Shown piece by piece: positions 45,614 through 53,755 of a stretch of 64,000 nucleotides of DNA (position 1 is its first letter; the number at the start of each line of letters is the position of its first letter). The DNA lies in the NCBI GenBank assembly GCA_021647705.1, contig JAKIUF010000009.1, positions 42,716 through 106,715 on the forward strand, written 5' to 3'. A program made the position numbers and the translations under genes. The notes under the pieces were generated by a model. The model did no database searches, was not told the DNA's origin, and was given only the letters and a program-made list of their open reading frames with translations. Source of the stretch: Gammaproteobacteria bacterium. Its GTDB lineage: Bacteria > Pseudomonadota > Gammaproteobacteria > SZUA-152.

Positions 45614-45625
45614 GTGTATATACAC
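45614..45625. promoter_or_regulatory. MarR-type operator at the alkylsulfatase-like gene
   Basis: GTGTATATACAC, identical to the site at 44780, 12 bases before the ATG at 45638. It ties this divergent gene to the same regulator. Confidence 0.75.
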
Positions 45626-45637
45626 TTTTAGGAAATT

Positions 45638-47677
45638 ATGAAACGTATATTAATCTCTATTGCCCTCTACATTTTTGTCACCACCTTTCTGATATTTCCC
45701 CTGGCAGGTTGTGCCAATGAAATTATTAATTCGAATTCATTAGATCCCGGTGAGATAAAAGAGCAAACAGCCCAATACCGTAGTGCGCCATCACTCAAGT
45801 ATGCATCCGGGTTTAAAGGGTTTGGCTCTGAAGACAAAGAGAGGAGTTTTCACTCTGATCTGGATTTTTTCGAGACGGTCATGTCTTACGGTAAAAATAC
45901 CGATCCACGCGTGACATTTTTGATGGTTAACGCCTATTTGGCACATAACCAACACGCGCACGGCATCGAATTTTTTGAAAAACTGCTGCAACAGTATGAG
46001 AAAAATATGGATGACGAGGTTCGTGCGACCTACCTTGCTGCTTACGCTATTTTACGTGCAACCTATGCAAATGAGGTCTCTCTTTTTAAACGCATAGGTT
46101 GGGTTAATGACACTTTTGATCTTCTTGAAGCAGCGGCTGAACTTACCCACAACAAAAACCCTCTGGTACGTTGGTCTGCCGGACTGATCTATGCGCAAGT
46201 CCCTTTCTTTTTCTTCAAAAAAGATGAGGCTTATGCTGAACTCAACTGGCTTGCTGAGCATCCCGAATCAGAACCTGTTCCAGGGTTTTATCGAGAAGTT
46301 TATTTTCATCTCTCTAAACTCCATGCAAGTGATGGTGAAACCGATCTCGCCGCTGAATACTTAAAGAAAAGTGGCTACGATAGCTACGAACCTAAAGCGC
46401 TATTTATGGGGTGGTTCACAACGACCCAAGAGGCGGGAGCAACAATGTTTTCTGAGCCAGCGCTGAAAGAAATCGTACCTAAGCGCATATTTTCACTTCA
46501 CGGGTTTGGCTATTCAGATGTTTTTTTTGTCGTGTCTGATGGCGGCAAACATTTAATTGCGATTGATGCAGGTACTCAGCCTGGTTCTCTGAAAAATGCA
46601 CATGAACGCCTAAAATCACATTACCCTGCCTTACCACCGATCACGACGGTCATTATCACTCATGCCCACTGGGATCATATTGGTGGCTACACCTATCTCA
46701 AAAATCTAAACCCTGATATTAAAATTTATGGCCGGGGCAATTATAAGGGCACAGTGAAACGTGTTCTCCGTAATCACAGCTATCAACAATTTCGCGGTGC
46801 TGGCTTTAAGCATCAATGGGTTAAAGACTATCAGCCTGATATATCAATCGATCAACTGACAGAGATCACAATTGATGGAACACCTATTGAATTAATCCCC
46901 GTGGTAGGTGGAGAAACTGAAGATGCCATGCTCGTTTTTATGCCCGAGTTAAACACCCTTTTCGTCGGTGACATTTTGATGCCGTACTACGGAGAACCCT
47001 GGGTTGAAGAGGGTTTTGTTGATGCAGCCGTTGCAACGATGGATGAAGTGATTAAACGCAATGCAAAGCATATCCTTCATGGTCACTATCCGTTAACAGA
47101 ATTGTATGGGCTTGAACAAATCAAAAAATTCCGAGACGCATATGCATGGTTGGTTAGCGTCACGAGAGACCTTATTCGCAATGGATATTCAGTTAAGGAT
47201 ATTGTGCGTCTTAATTTGATTCCCCCCGGTCTTCAGAATCATCCCGATATCTATCTGTCCTATCTGACACCGCGTGATCACCTGATTGCGCGGGTTGCCG
47301 ACAATATGGTCGGTATTTGGCAGGAAGATGTATCAGGCAAAGAACCAGAGGGACTCGATAACTTAACGTCAGTCGAATATGGACGATTTTTACAACTCTA
47401 CCTGGGGCTTTCTGCTACAGAAATTGTAGACGCACTGCAAAAAATGATCGCCGGTGGCGACAACGAACTTGCATTTCGAATAGCTATTGCTGCAGAAAAA
47501 CGTTACGCCGCTAACAAAACTATTACCAACTTAAAAGAAGAAGCTGCCGACCGGATTAGAAGTGCAGCCCAATTTTTTGATCCATTTAAGTTTATCTCTT
47601 ACACCGAGATGATTGGCAAAGAACACAAGCCTATTCTCAAAGCGCCAGTCAGCCAGAATGCCGGAGAAGCACAATGA
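45638..47677 (+). CDS. Metallo-beta-lactamase-fold lipoprotein, alkylsulfatase-like
   Basis: A 679-residue protein with a lipoprotein signal (lipobox PLAGC, Cys25). Residues about 60-270 are helical and TPR-like. The metallo-beta-lactamase domain covers about 285-490, with the zinc motif THAHWDHIGG (about 340-349), FVGDIL and HGHYP ligands. Residues about 500-640 resemble the alkylsulfatase dimerisation domain (YLSYLTPRDHLIARVADNMV, IAGGDNELAFRIAIAAEKRY). SdsA-type enzymes hydrolyse sulfate esters of long alkyl chains; this one has a longer N-terminus and no clear C-terminal SCP2 domain. AGGA precedes the ATG by five bases. Regulation by the MarR protein is expected from the shared operator. 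Confidence 0.78.
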   Translation: MKRILISIALYIFVTTFLIFPLAGCANEIINSNSLDPGEIKEQTAQYRSAPSLKYASGFKGFGSEDKERSFHSDLDFFETVMSYGKNTDPRVTFLMVNAYLAHNQHAHGIEFFEKLLQQYEKNMDDEVRATYLAAYAILRATYANEVSLFKRIGWVNDTFDLLEAAAELTHNKNPLVRWSAGLIYAQVPFFFFKKDEAYAELNWLAEHPESEPVPGFYREVYFHLSKLHASDGETDLAAEYLKKSGYDSYEPKALFMGWFTTTQEAGATMFSEPALKEIVPKRIFSLHGFGYSDVFFVVSDGGKHLIAIDAGTQPGSLKNAHERLKSHYPALPPITTVIITHAHWDHIGGYTYLKNLNPDIKIYGRGNYKGTVKRVLRNHSYQQFRGAGFKHQWVKDYQPDISIDQLTEITIDGTPIELIPVVGGETEDAMLVFMPELNTLFVGDILMPYYGEPWVEEGFVDAAVATMDEVIKRNAKHILHGHYPLTELYGLEQIKKFRDAYAWLVSVTRDLIRNGYSVKDIVRLNLIPPGLQNHPDIYLSYLTPRDHLIARVADNMVGIWQEDVSGKEPEGLDNLTSVEYGRFLQLYLGLSATEIVDALQKMIAGGDNELAFRIAIAAEKRYAANKTITNLKEEAADRIRSAAQFFDPFKFISYTEMIGKEHKPILKAPVSQNAGEAQ

Positions 47678-47781
47678 TGAGGCGCATCGTCGGAACGACC
47701 GTAATCCATCAAATGTTAGCGGGTGCCCTCATGCTCCCTATAAATACTGTTGCTGCTGATGAAGGCAGCAATAAAAAATAA
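47674..47781 (+). pseudogene. Stub of an exported-protein gene (signal peptide only)
   Basis: ATG 47674 overlaps the previous stop (ATGA). It opens 35 codons beginning MMRRIVGTTVIHQMLAGALM and ending TVAADEGSNKK. This is a basic start, hydrophobic core and AxA-like cleavage site, then a stop. It looks like the beginning of a translationally coupled exported or outer-membrane protein that was truncated. A short functional peptide is possible but less likely. Confidence 0.5.
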
Positions 47782-47799
47782 TTATGCTGGGGCACATTA

Positions 47800-47833
47800 A
47801 AAATGTTCGGAGCACAATGTTATTGTGGAGATA
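47800..47833 (+). repeat. 34-bp dispersed repeat, right copy
   Basis: Starts AAAATGTTC and contains CAATGTTATTGTGGA, matching 33651-33684 at 28 of 34 bases in the same orientation. The CACAAT/ATTGTG arms can fold. It follows the truncated stub and lies just before the core gene tesA, at the edge of the accessory block. Confidence 0.55.
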
Positions 47834-47851
47834 TTATTTCGTGCGCATTCC

Positions 47852-48505
47852 TTAGTGACTGAGCAAAGGCAACAAATGCGGCCACACCGTATCCAGTATT
47901 CGACTCTGTGCAGCAGCCGTAGGATGCAGGCCGTCGCTTTGCATCAGGGAAGCTTGCGTGGCTACACCCTTCAGTAAAAAAGGCACAAGGCCAGTTTTAT
48001 ATTGCCGGGCCAGTTCGGTAAAAGTCTGTGCAAAACCCTGTGTGTAACGTGGTCCGTAATTGGGTGGCAGGCGCATACCTACCAGTAAAACGTCGGCATC
48101 GTTTTGTTGTGCGGTGGTGATCATGCTTTGCAGGTTTTTTCGCATGAGGGACAAGGGCAGTCCGCGCAATCCATCGTTAGCACCCAGTTCGATGATGACT
48201 ATTTCCGGTTGATGCTTGTGCAGGGCCTGGGGTAACCGGTTGAGTCCGCCACTGCTGGTTTCGCCACTGATGCTGGCATTAATCACGCGATGTGGTAAAT
48301 GTTCAGTGGTCAAACGTTTTTCCAGCAATGCCACCCAGCTTTCCGAGGCCCGTAGCCTGTACCCGGCGCTCAAGCTGTCTCCCATAACGAGAATGACCGG
48401 CGCATTTTTAGTTGCGGCATTTGCAACGTGGCAGGGTACACTAAGGCCGATGCTGAATATCAGCAGTAACCCCGAAATAGATATATATGAGAAATAGCGT
48501 GTCAT
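47852..48505 (-). CDS. tesA: Arylesterase / acyl-CoA thioesterase I, SGNH hydrolase
   Basis: A 217-residue exported hydrolase with a signal peptide (LLIFSIGLSVPCHVANAA). SGNH blocks: VMGDSLSAGYRL with the nucleophilic serine, SGETSSGG, ELGANDGLRG, and the final DGLHPTAAAQ with the Asp-His pair. It acts on fatty acyl thioesters, lysophospholipids and aryl esters in the periplasm. It is divergent from ybbA, and the two start codons overlap by two bases, the classic arrangement, so promoters must lie inside each other's coding ends. Confidence 0.92.
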   Translation of the reverse strand: MTRYFSYISISGLLLIFSIGLSVPCHVANAATKNAPVILVMGDSLSAGYRLRASESWVALLEKRLTTEHLPHRVINASISGETSSGGLNRLPQALHKHQPEIVIIELGANDGLRGLPLSLMRKNLQSMITTAQQNDADVLLVGMRLPPNYGPRYTQGFAQTFTELARQYKTGLVPFLLKGVATQASLMQSDGLHPTAAAQSRILDTVWPHLLPLLSH

Positions 48506-49253
48506 GAAGGATAGTGTGAATCAGCCCATTCTGCTTGTCGAGGGTTTGGGGAAAACCGTGGCTAATCATGCAAACCATAAACAGGTATTGGCAGAAGATG
48601 CGTTGGTTATCCTGCATGACATTGATTTGTGTATTCAGCGGGGTGATTCCGTAGCGATAGTGGGGCCTTCCGGCTCGGGTAAATCGACGTTGCTGGGTTT
48701 GATTGCCGGGCTGGATGTGCCGACCTGCGGCACCATTCATCTCGATGGTAAAAATATTCTGCAATTAAATGAAGACGAACGCGCCGCATTGCGTGGTGAA
48801 AAAATCGGTTTTGTTTTTCAGTCTTTCCAGTTGCTGCCGTCGTTTACAGCGCTGGAAAATGTCATGTTACCGCTGGAATTACAGGAAAATAACACCACTT
48901 ACGCACAGGCGCGACAACAGGCAGAGGAGTTGTTGGCGCGGGTGGGGCTGAGTGAGCGTGAACATCATTACCCCGGTCAGTTATCCGGGGGGGAGCAGCA
49001 GCGTGTGGCCATTGCCCGCGCCTTTGTCAGCAAACCCTCGTTATTGTTTGCCGATGAGCCTACGGGCAATCTGGATACACATACTGGACAGCAGGTGATT
49101 GATTTTATGTTCGAGCTGAATCGTGAACAGGGCACCACGCTGGTGCTGGTGACACATGATCATGTATTGGCGAATCGTTGTGCGCGTGTGCTGGAATTGC
49201 AGGACGGACAGTTTTGTAGCACAGCGAAAACCGCCAAAGTGGAGCAGGGGTAG
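48504..49253 (+). CDS. ybbA: ABC transporter ATP-binding protein YbbA
   Basis: A 249-residue ATPase. Walker A is GPSGSGKSTLL, the signature LSGGEQQRVAIARAF, and Walker B LLFADEPTGNLD, followed by VLVTHDH. It belongs to the MacB/LolD-like group that drives FtsX-type permeases. Partner: the YbbP-like permease starting on the next base. The pair, with tesA, is conserved in Gammaproteobacteria and is thought to handle lipid or toxic hydrophobic compounds; the substrate is not settled. Confidence 0.93.
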   Translation: MKDSVNQPILLVEGLGKTVANHANHKQVLAEDALVILHDIDLCIQRGDSVAIVGPSGSGKSTLLGLIAGLDVPTCGTIHLDGKNILQLNEDERAALRGEKIGFVFQSFQLLPSFTALENVMLPLELQENNTTYAQARQQAEELLARVGLSEREHHYPGQLSGGEQQRVAIARAFVSKPSLLFADEPTGNLDTHTGQQVIDFMFELNREQGTTLVLVTHDHVLANRCARVLELQDGQFCSTAKTAKVEQG

Positions 49254-51842
49254 TTGGCTTTCTCTTCGGGGTTTTTCTCACCGGGTACCTGGCGTTTATC
49301 GTTACGTATGCTGGGGCGGGATTGGCGGGCTGGGGAATTGCGTGTCCTGCTTATCGCCGTCGTTATCGCTGTTGCTTGTGTGACCTCGGTCGGTTTTTTT
49401 ACTGATCGCATTCAGCAGGCACTCAATCATCAAGGTGGTGAATTGCTGGGCGCGGATTTGCGTGTCGTGGCGGGTCATCCCCTGCCTGCCCGGGTGCGTG
49501 ACATTGCGGTGAACTATGGCCTGCGTTCGGCAGAAACACGTTCATTTCGCAGCATGGTGCAGGCAGGAGACAGTGAGGATGCTCTGGGGCAATCACGATT
49601 GGCCGAAATCAAGGCTGTGAGCCTGGGTTATCCATTACGCGGCGCATTAAAAGTTGCGCCGACACGGTTTGTGAAAGGCCATGTGACGCAAGACTTGCCG
49701 AAGCCGGGTGAGGTCTGGGTCGGACCGCAGCTACTCCAGCAGCTGGAGAGCAACGTTGGCGACTCGTTACAGTTAGGTTATTTATTATTACGCATTACGG
49801 CGGTGTTGACGTATGAGCCGGATCGCAGTGGTGACATGTTCAGTATTGCGCCACGTTTGTTAATTAACCTTGATGATTTGCCCGCCAGTGGCTTGATTCA
49901 GGAAGGCAGCCAAGTGCATTACCGGTATCTGGTGGCCGGTGAGCCGGGTGCGATTGCTGGTTACCGTCAGGCGTTAACGCCACATTTGCAGCGTGGGGAA
50001 AATATTGAGGGGGCAGAAGACGCTCGTCCCGAAGTGCGCTTTGCCATGCAGCGTGCGCAGCAGTTTTTGGGGTTGGCTGCTGTTGTTGCTGTCATGCTGG
50101 CCTGCGTGGCTATTGCCATGGCTGCGCGGCGTTATGCCCAGCGGCATCTGGATACTTGCGCCATGCTGCGGTGTTTTGGTGCCAGTCAACGTCGTATTAA
50201 TCATATCTTTTTATTACAGTTGCTGGCACTGAGTCTGATTGCCGGGCCACTGGGCATCGTGGGTGGTTTTTTGGCGCAAGAAGGGTTGGTGATGTTATTG
50301 GGGCAGTTGGTGATTGCCGAGCTGCCTGCGCCTTCATGGACGCCGGTGTGGGTGGGCTTGCTGGTGGCCATGGGCGGAGTATTAGGGTTTGCCTTGCCCC
50401 CGGTGCTACAGCTGCGTGATGTCCCTGCATTGCGGGTATTGCGTCGTGTGGCCGTTCAGTCAGCGATAACACGGCGTCTGCAACCGGCGACGATACTGGC
50501 TTATTGTATCGGTTTTATCATGCTTGTCCTGTTGGTGATTTATCAGGCGGGTGATGTTGTGCTGGGTGGAATTTTATTGTCGGGCCTGCTGTTGGCAAGC
50601 GTATTGCTGTGGACGGCGGCGACAGTATTAACCTGGGGGCTGAAATACTTTTTACAGTATTTTTTGACCCACTTTTCGCAAAGCAAGTCTTCCGCGTGGC
50701 ATTTGGGATTGGCGAACCTGACCCGCAATCGTCGCGCCTCCACCTTGCAAGTGATGGCTTTCGGAGTGGGTTTGATGGTGTTGTTGTTGCTGACCATCGT
50801 GCGCGGTGATCTTTTGCAGGGATGGGCGAAGGGTATGCCTGAAGATGCGCCCAACCGTTTTGTCATTAACATTCAAACGCAGCAAGTGGCAGAGATACGG
50901 AATTTCTTTGCGCAAAAAGGCATGGCCGATGTTGAATTGTTTCCCATGGTGCGCGGACGCCTGACGGCAATCAATGGTGCTTCGGTTTCTGAACAGCGGT
51001 ATGAAGATACCCGTGCCAGAGGATTGGCAGCTCGGGAGTTTAATTTGTCCTGGGCTGACCGACTGCAAGTGGGTAACACGATTGTGCAGGGTTACTGGTG
51101 GGGAGACGGTTCAAGAACGACAAACCGCTTTCCCTATGAATTTTCAGTGGAAGAGGGGATTGCAAGAACACTGGGATTGGCACTGGGTGACCAGTTAACG
51201 TATGAAATTGCGGGTGAATCTTTCACTGCGACGGTCACCAGCTTGCGCAGCGTTCATTGGGATAATTTTCGCGCCAATTTTTTTATGCTTACACCGCCGG
51301 GGGTGCTGGAAGCCTACCCGGCGAGTTACATCACCAGTTTTTTTCTGCCAGCGGAAAAAAACGGCACATTGGACGAACTGGTTAATGCTTTTCCCAACCT
51401 GACCGTGATTGATCTCACCGCCATTATGGATCAGGTGAAGCTGATTATTGAACGGGTGTCCATGGCGGTGGAGTTTGTTTTTCTGTTTACCCTGGCGGCG
51501 GGTTTGCTGGTGATGAGCGCGGCCATTCAGTCTACGCTGGATGTGCGTCTGCATGAAAATGCTGTGCTGCGTGCCCTGGGTGCGCGCCGTCGTCGCCTGT
51601 GGCAAAGCCTGGCAGTGGAGTTTTTCTCACTGGGTGCTTTGGCCGGGTTGCTGGCGGCATTTTTTGCCAGTGTGTTGGGGTTTGTTATCGCGGATCAGGT
51701 GCTGAACATGGAGTATCTGCTTAACCCGTGGCTGTGGATGCTGGGATTGCTGGGAGGTGGTGTAGGTGTGGGACTGGCAGGCATTATTGGTACGCGACAG
51801 GTGGTGAACAGTCCGCCGTTGGCTGTGTTGCGGAAACTTTGA
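49254..51842 (+). CDS. ybbP: ABC transporter permease YbbP
   Basis: An 862-residue membrane protein with two FtsX/MacB-type domains. A first span comes after residue 25, a large periplasmic domain (about 55-260) next, then about four spans, a central pair, a second periplasmic domain (about 520-700) and a final set of spans. Blocks such as RYAQRHLDTCAMLRCFGAS and DVRLHENAVLRALGARRR are the coupling segments of this family. Start TTG 49254 follows the ybbA stop immediately. E. coli YbbP is 804 residues, so the length is reasonable. Confidence 0.92.
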   Translation: MAFSSGFFSPGTWRLSLRMLGRDWRAGELRVLLIAVVIAVACVTSVGFFTDRIQQALNHQGGELLGADLRVVAGHPLPARVRDIAVNYGLRSAETRSFRSMVQAGDSEDALGQSRLAEIKAVSLGYPLRGALKVAPTRFVKGHVTQDLPKPGEVWVGPQLLQQLESNVGDSLQLGYLLLRITAVLTYEPDRSGDMFSIAPRLLINLDDLPASGLIQEGSQVHYRYLVAGEPGAIAGYRQALTPHLQRGENIEGAEDARPEVRFAMQRAQQFLGLAAVVAVMLACVAIAMAARRYAQRHLDTCAMLRCFGASQRRINHIFLLQLLALSLIAGPLGIVGGFLAQEGLVMLLGQLVIAELPAPSWTPVWVGLLVAMGGVLGFALPPVLQLRDVPALRVLRRVAVQSAITRRLQPATILAYCIGFIMLVLLVIYQAGDVVLGGILLSGLLLASVLLWTAATVLTWGLKYFLQYFLTHFSQSKSSAWHLGLANLTRNRRASTLQVMAFGVGLMVLLLLTIVRGDLLQGWAKGMPEDAPNRFVINIQTQQVAEIRNFFAQKGMADVELFPMVRGRLTAINGASVSEQRYEDTRARGLAAREFNLSWADRLQVGNTIVQGYWWGDGSRTTNRFPYEFSVEEGIARTLGLALGDQLTYEIAGESFTATVTSLRSVHWDNFRANFFMLTPPGVLEAYPASYITSFFLPAEKNGTLDELVNAFPNLTVIDLTAIMDQVKLIIERVSMAVEFVFLFTLAAGLLVMSAAIQSTLDVRLHENAVLRALGARRRRLWQSLAVEFFSLGALAGLLAAFFASVLGFVIADQVLNMEYLLNPWLWMLGLLGGGVGVGLAGIIGTRQVVNSPPLAVLRKL

Positions 51843-51843
51843 C

Positions 51844-51864
51844 GCTCAGGGGTCGATTTGTGCG
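51844..51864 (+). repeat. 21-bp direct repeat, left copy (duplicated DUF4124 gene end)
   Basis: GCTCAGGGGTCGATTTGTGCG; the same at 52222-52242 with one difference. Read on the minus strand this copy still encodes AQIDP-stop, the last residues of the DUF4124 protein. The two copies bracket 357 bases holding the MITE-like repeat. Confidence 0.75.
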
Positions 51865-51872
51865 CCCTGTGC

Positions 51873-52034
51873 GTAGGTTGGGGTGAGGCACGAACCCCAA
51901 CATGTTCATAACACGAAGCTGGAATATTTTTGGCTTTAAAAATCGAAATAAATTTGTTCGCGGCAGCTTGAATATGGTTTTGGAGGCAGCTTATTGTTCT
52001 GGCATGTTGGGGTTCGTGCCTCACCCCAACCTAC
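51873..52034. repeat. MITE-like element, copy B, with 32-bp perfect terminal inverted repeats
   Basis: 162 bases. The left end GTAGGTTGGGGTGAGGCACG (continuing to 51904) is the exact reverse complement of 52003-52034. Each end can itself fold (TTGGGGT with ACCCCAA). The core aligns with 32207-32310 in inverted orientation. There is no reading frame, so it would be moved by a transposase elsewhere in the genome. Confidence 0.8.
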
Positions 52035-52065
52035 CGGGCTGAGTATTTAACGCGGAGGTCGCAGG

Positions 52066-52113
52066 GACGCAGAGGACGCAAAGTTTCTCGTGTTTTTCTC
52101 TGCGTCCTTTGCG
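52066..52113. repeat. Imperfect inverted repeat (CGCAGAGGACGCAAAG type)
   Basis: CGCAGAGGACGCAAAG and CTCTGCGTCCTTTGCG pair at 14 of 16 positions around a 14-base loop. Short palindromes of this kind are scattered between genes in many Gammaproteobacteria. It could double as a transcription stop for the convergent genes ybbP and DUF4124, though no long T-run is present. Bases 52114-52221 hold nothing recognisable. Confidence 0.55.
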
Positions 52114-52221
52114 TTTATAACTCGCCACTTGTCAGCACCACGACCACATAACTTCTCAATACGCTGGAAGGATTGTTCGGAAACAAACCTCTGGATTCCG
52201 GCTAAAAGCAGACTGAGCTGT

Positions 52222-52242
52222 GCTTAGGGGTCGATTTGTGCG
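52222..52242 (+). repeat. 21-bp direct repeat, right copy (true DUF4124 gene end)
   Basis: GCTTAGGGGTCGATTTGTGCG, spanning the stop and last six codons of the DUF4124 gene on the minus strand. One base differs from 51844-51864. Confidence 0.75.
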
Positions 52243-52718
52243 TCCAGCGCCTTCTGCCGGTTGTTCACCAGATCCTGCACATTTTTGGCATCATCAATAA
52301 GCTGTTTGACCCGTTCCGGGTCGGTAATGGGCAATAAGGGTGACGCAGTTTGCGGAATGTCGGTTGTTTTTTTGTCTGGTTTTTCAGGTGCGCTTTCGAC
52401 AGGCGATGGCAGCGGCGGCGGTGCCTGGGTAATGTTGATGTCGCTGCGATAGGTTTTTACGCTGCTGTCCACCCCATCCGGTGGTGGCTGGTTACTGAAA
52501 TGCCACTCTCCCGAGTCATCCTGCCATTTGTAGACAGTGGTTTCATTTTCATCCATGCCCGGTAGTTTGGGTACGGATGACTCACGAAACCATGACTGGA
52601 CCGTTGCCAAGCCCTTGATAATGGGGTTTGTACTTTTTTCAGCAGAGGGGTTTAGCACGGTCAGCGCGGCAGCGCTCACCAGAACAATCAGAATAATAAT
52701 CAGCAGGCGGATCATCAT
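52224..52718 (-). CDS. DUF4124 domain-containing protein
   Basis: A 164-residue protein with an N-terminal membrane anchor (residues 3-22) and a DUF4124 module, TVYKWQDDSGEWHFSNQPPP (about residues 61-80), then a proline-rich linker and a helical C-terminus. DUF4124 is a small envelope domain found at the N-terminus of many proteobacterial exported proteins; its ligand is unknown. It faces the periplasm if the anchor is uncleaved. It converges with ybbP, and its last codons are duplicated beyond the MITE. Confidence 0.82.
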   Translation of the reverse strand: MMIRLLIIILIVLVSAAALTVLNPSAEKSTNPIIKGLATVQSWFRESSVPKLPGMDENETTVYKWQDDSGEWHFSNQPPPDGVDSSVKTYRSDINITQAPPPLPSPVESAPEKPDKKTTDIPQTASPLLPITDPERVKQLIDDAKNVQDLVNNRQKALDAQIDP

Positions 52719-53098
52719 ATCGTGAGTAGGCCCGTCGCTGTCTTCAGGTTCTTTTACGAGGGGTGAGAGGCATAGCCATTAGGCTAAGCCGGGTAGGGTG
52801 GAACAAGCGTAGCGGTTCCACCAAACGGAAAAGGAATATATTCAAGGTTCGATCAGTCATTGATGTTTACTTTGAGTCGCTGTTTGCCGGTGAGTCGTTG
52901 TTGCATGAGGGTTTTCTCTCCTGTTTCAAACAATCGGGTTTTCGTTGCAGGGCGTTGATTTTTTGTCTGCGGTGGTGAGCACAGAGGCGATTTGTTGTTC
53001 CTTTTGGCTTATTGCTGGAACCACTGCGTTTGTTTCACCCTACAGCTTTACGCTGTGTTGAACCTAAATTAATCAGTTGAGCCGTAGCGAGTGGGGCG
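52719..53098. other. Intergenic region with a palindromic repeat
   Basis: 380 bases with no gene I would support. It includes the palindrome GGTGGAAC...GGTTCCACC at 52797-52822, a common intergenic repeat of Gammaproteobacteria. A 71-codon frame at 52763-52978 runs across it, has no recognisable sequence and is probably chance. Confidence 0.5.
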
Positions 53099-53443
53099 TT
53101 AAAAAGTGCTGCCGTTCCAACCCCACATATGTCGTGGTGCATCAGCGAACTCAATATAGGTGCGGTTTTTTTCGATATCCAGCTCCTGGGCCATGAGTGT
53201 ACACAAACTGTCTGACAAGGCTTGAGTGGCCGATTCGGGTAGCTCGATACTTTTCAGCTCCAGATAGGCAAGTGGCCCATCGGTGCCCGCAAATAACATG
53301 TTTTGTGCCGTTTGAAGGGTCACCATGACGTAATTTTCCGGTTTGCCCAGTTGCTCGGCAACGGTGGCCGATGCTTTTTTCATCAGAGCTTGTCGGGTCG
53401 CTTCATTCAGTTCCTGGTTGGTCTGAATTTTGAGATAGGGCAT
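53099..53443 (-). CDS. MIF/phenylpyruvate tautomerase family protein
   Basis: A 114-residue protein starting MPYLKIQTN; Pro2 is the catalytic base of the tautomerase superfamily. Further family traits are KPENYVMVTLQTAQNMLFAG and the ending NRTYIEFADAPRHMWGWNGSTF, nearly the MIF C-terminal pattern. Bacterial members can tautomerise phenylpyruvate in vitro; the physiological role is unclear. It lies 21 bases downstream of the DUF3579 gene on the same strand, so the two are probably cotranscribed. Confidence 0.88.
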   Translation of the reverse strand: MPYLKIQTNQELNEATRQALMKKASATVAEQLGKPENYVMVTLQTAQNMLFAGTDGPLAYLELKSIELPESATQALSDSLCTLMAQELDIEKNRTYIEFADAPRHMWGWNGSTF

Positions 53444-53464
53444 GGTTTTTCCAAAAAATCGGGG

Positions 53465-53755
53465 TTAGCCGGATGTTACCCCATGGGAGTTAGCATCACT
53501 TTCTGATACCACCAGATCATTGCCATCGGCCCACTTCATGATGTAACGGAACATTTCAGGAAATTGATCCTGCATTTTGGGATCAAGCACAACACATTTT
53601 ATGCCATCAATAGTGCGTGGTTGTAGCAGAGGAGAATAGCGGATGCGGTGATCAGACCCAAAGGTAGAAAGAGCTCCGCTCATGCGTTCCGCCCAATCGC
53701 TGGGCCGGAATTTTCTGCCTGAGTGGGTTTTGCCTTCAATGATGATTTTTTTCAC
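53465..53755 (-). CDS. DUF3579 domain-containing protein
   Basis: A 96-residue protein: KIIIEGKTHSGRKFRPSDWA at the N-terminus and GIKCVVLDPKMQDQFPEMFRYIMKWADGNDL in the middle (given in two parts here: VVLDPKMQDQFPEMF and MKWADGNDL) are the conserved core of DUF3579. Function is unknown. It is common in Beta- and Gammaproteobacteria as a small cytoplasmic protein. It is transcribed away from ilvB. Confidence 0.85.
   Translation of the reverse strand: MKKIIIEGKTHSGRKFRPSDWAERMSGALSTFGSDHRIRYSPLLQPRTIDGIKCVVLDPKMQDQFPEMFRYIMKWADGNDLVVSESDANSHGVTSG

Noticed and set aside
52763..52978. 71-codon frame in the DUF4124-MIF spacer
   Set aside because: Runs through a common intergenic palindrome and resembles no protein.
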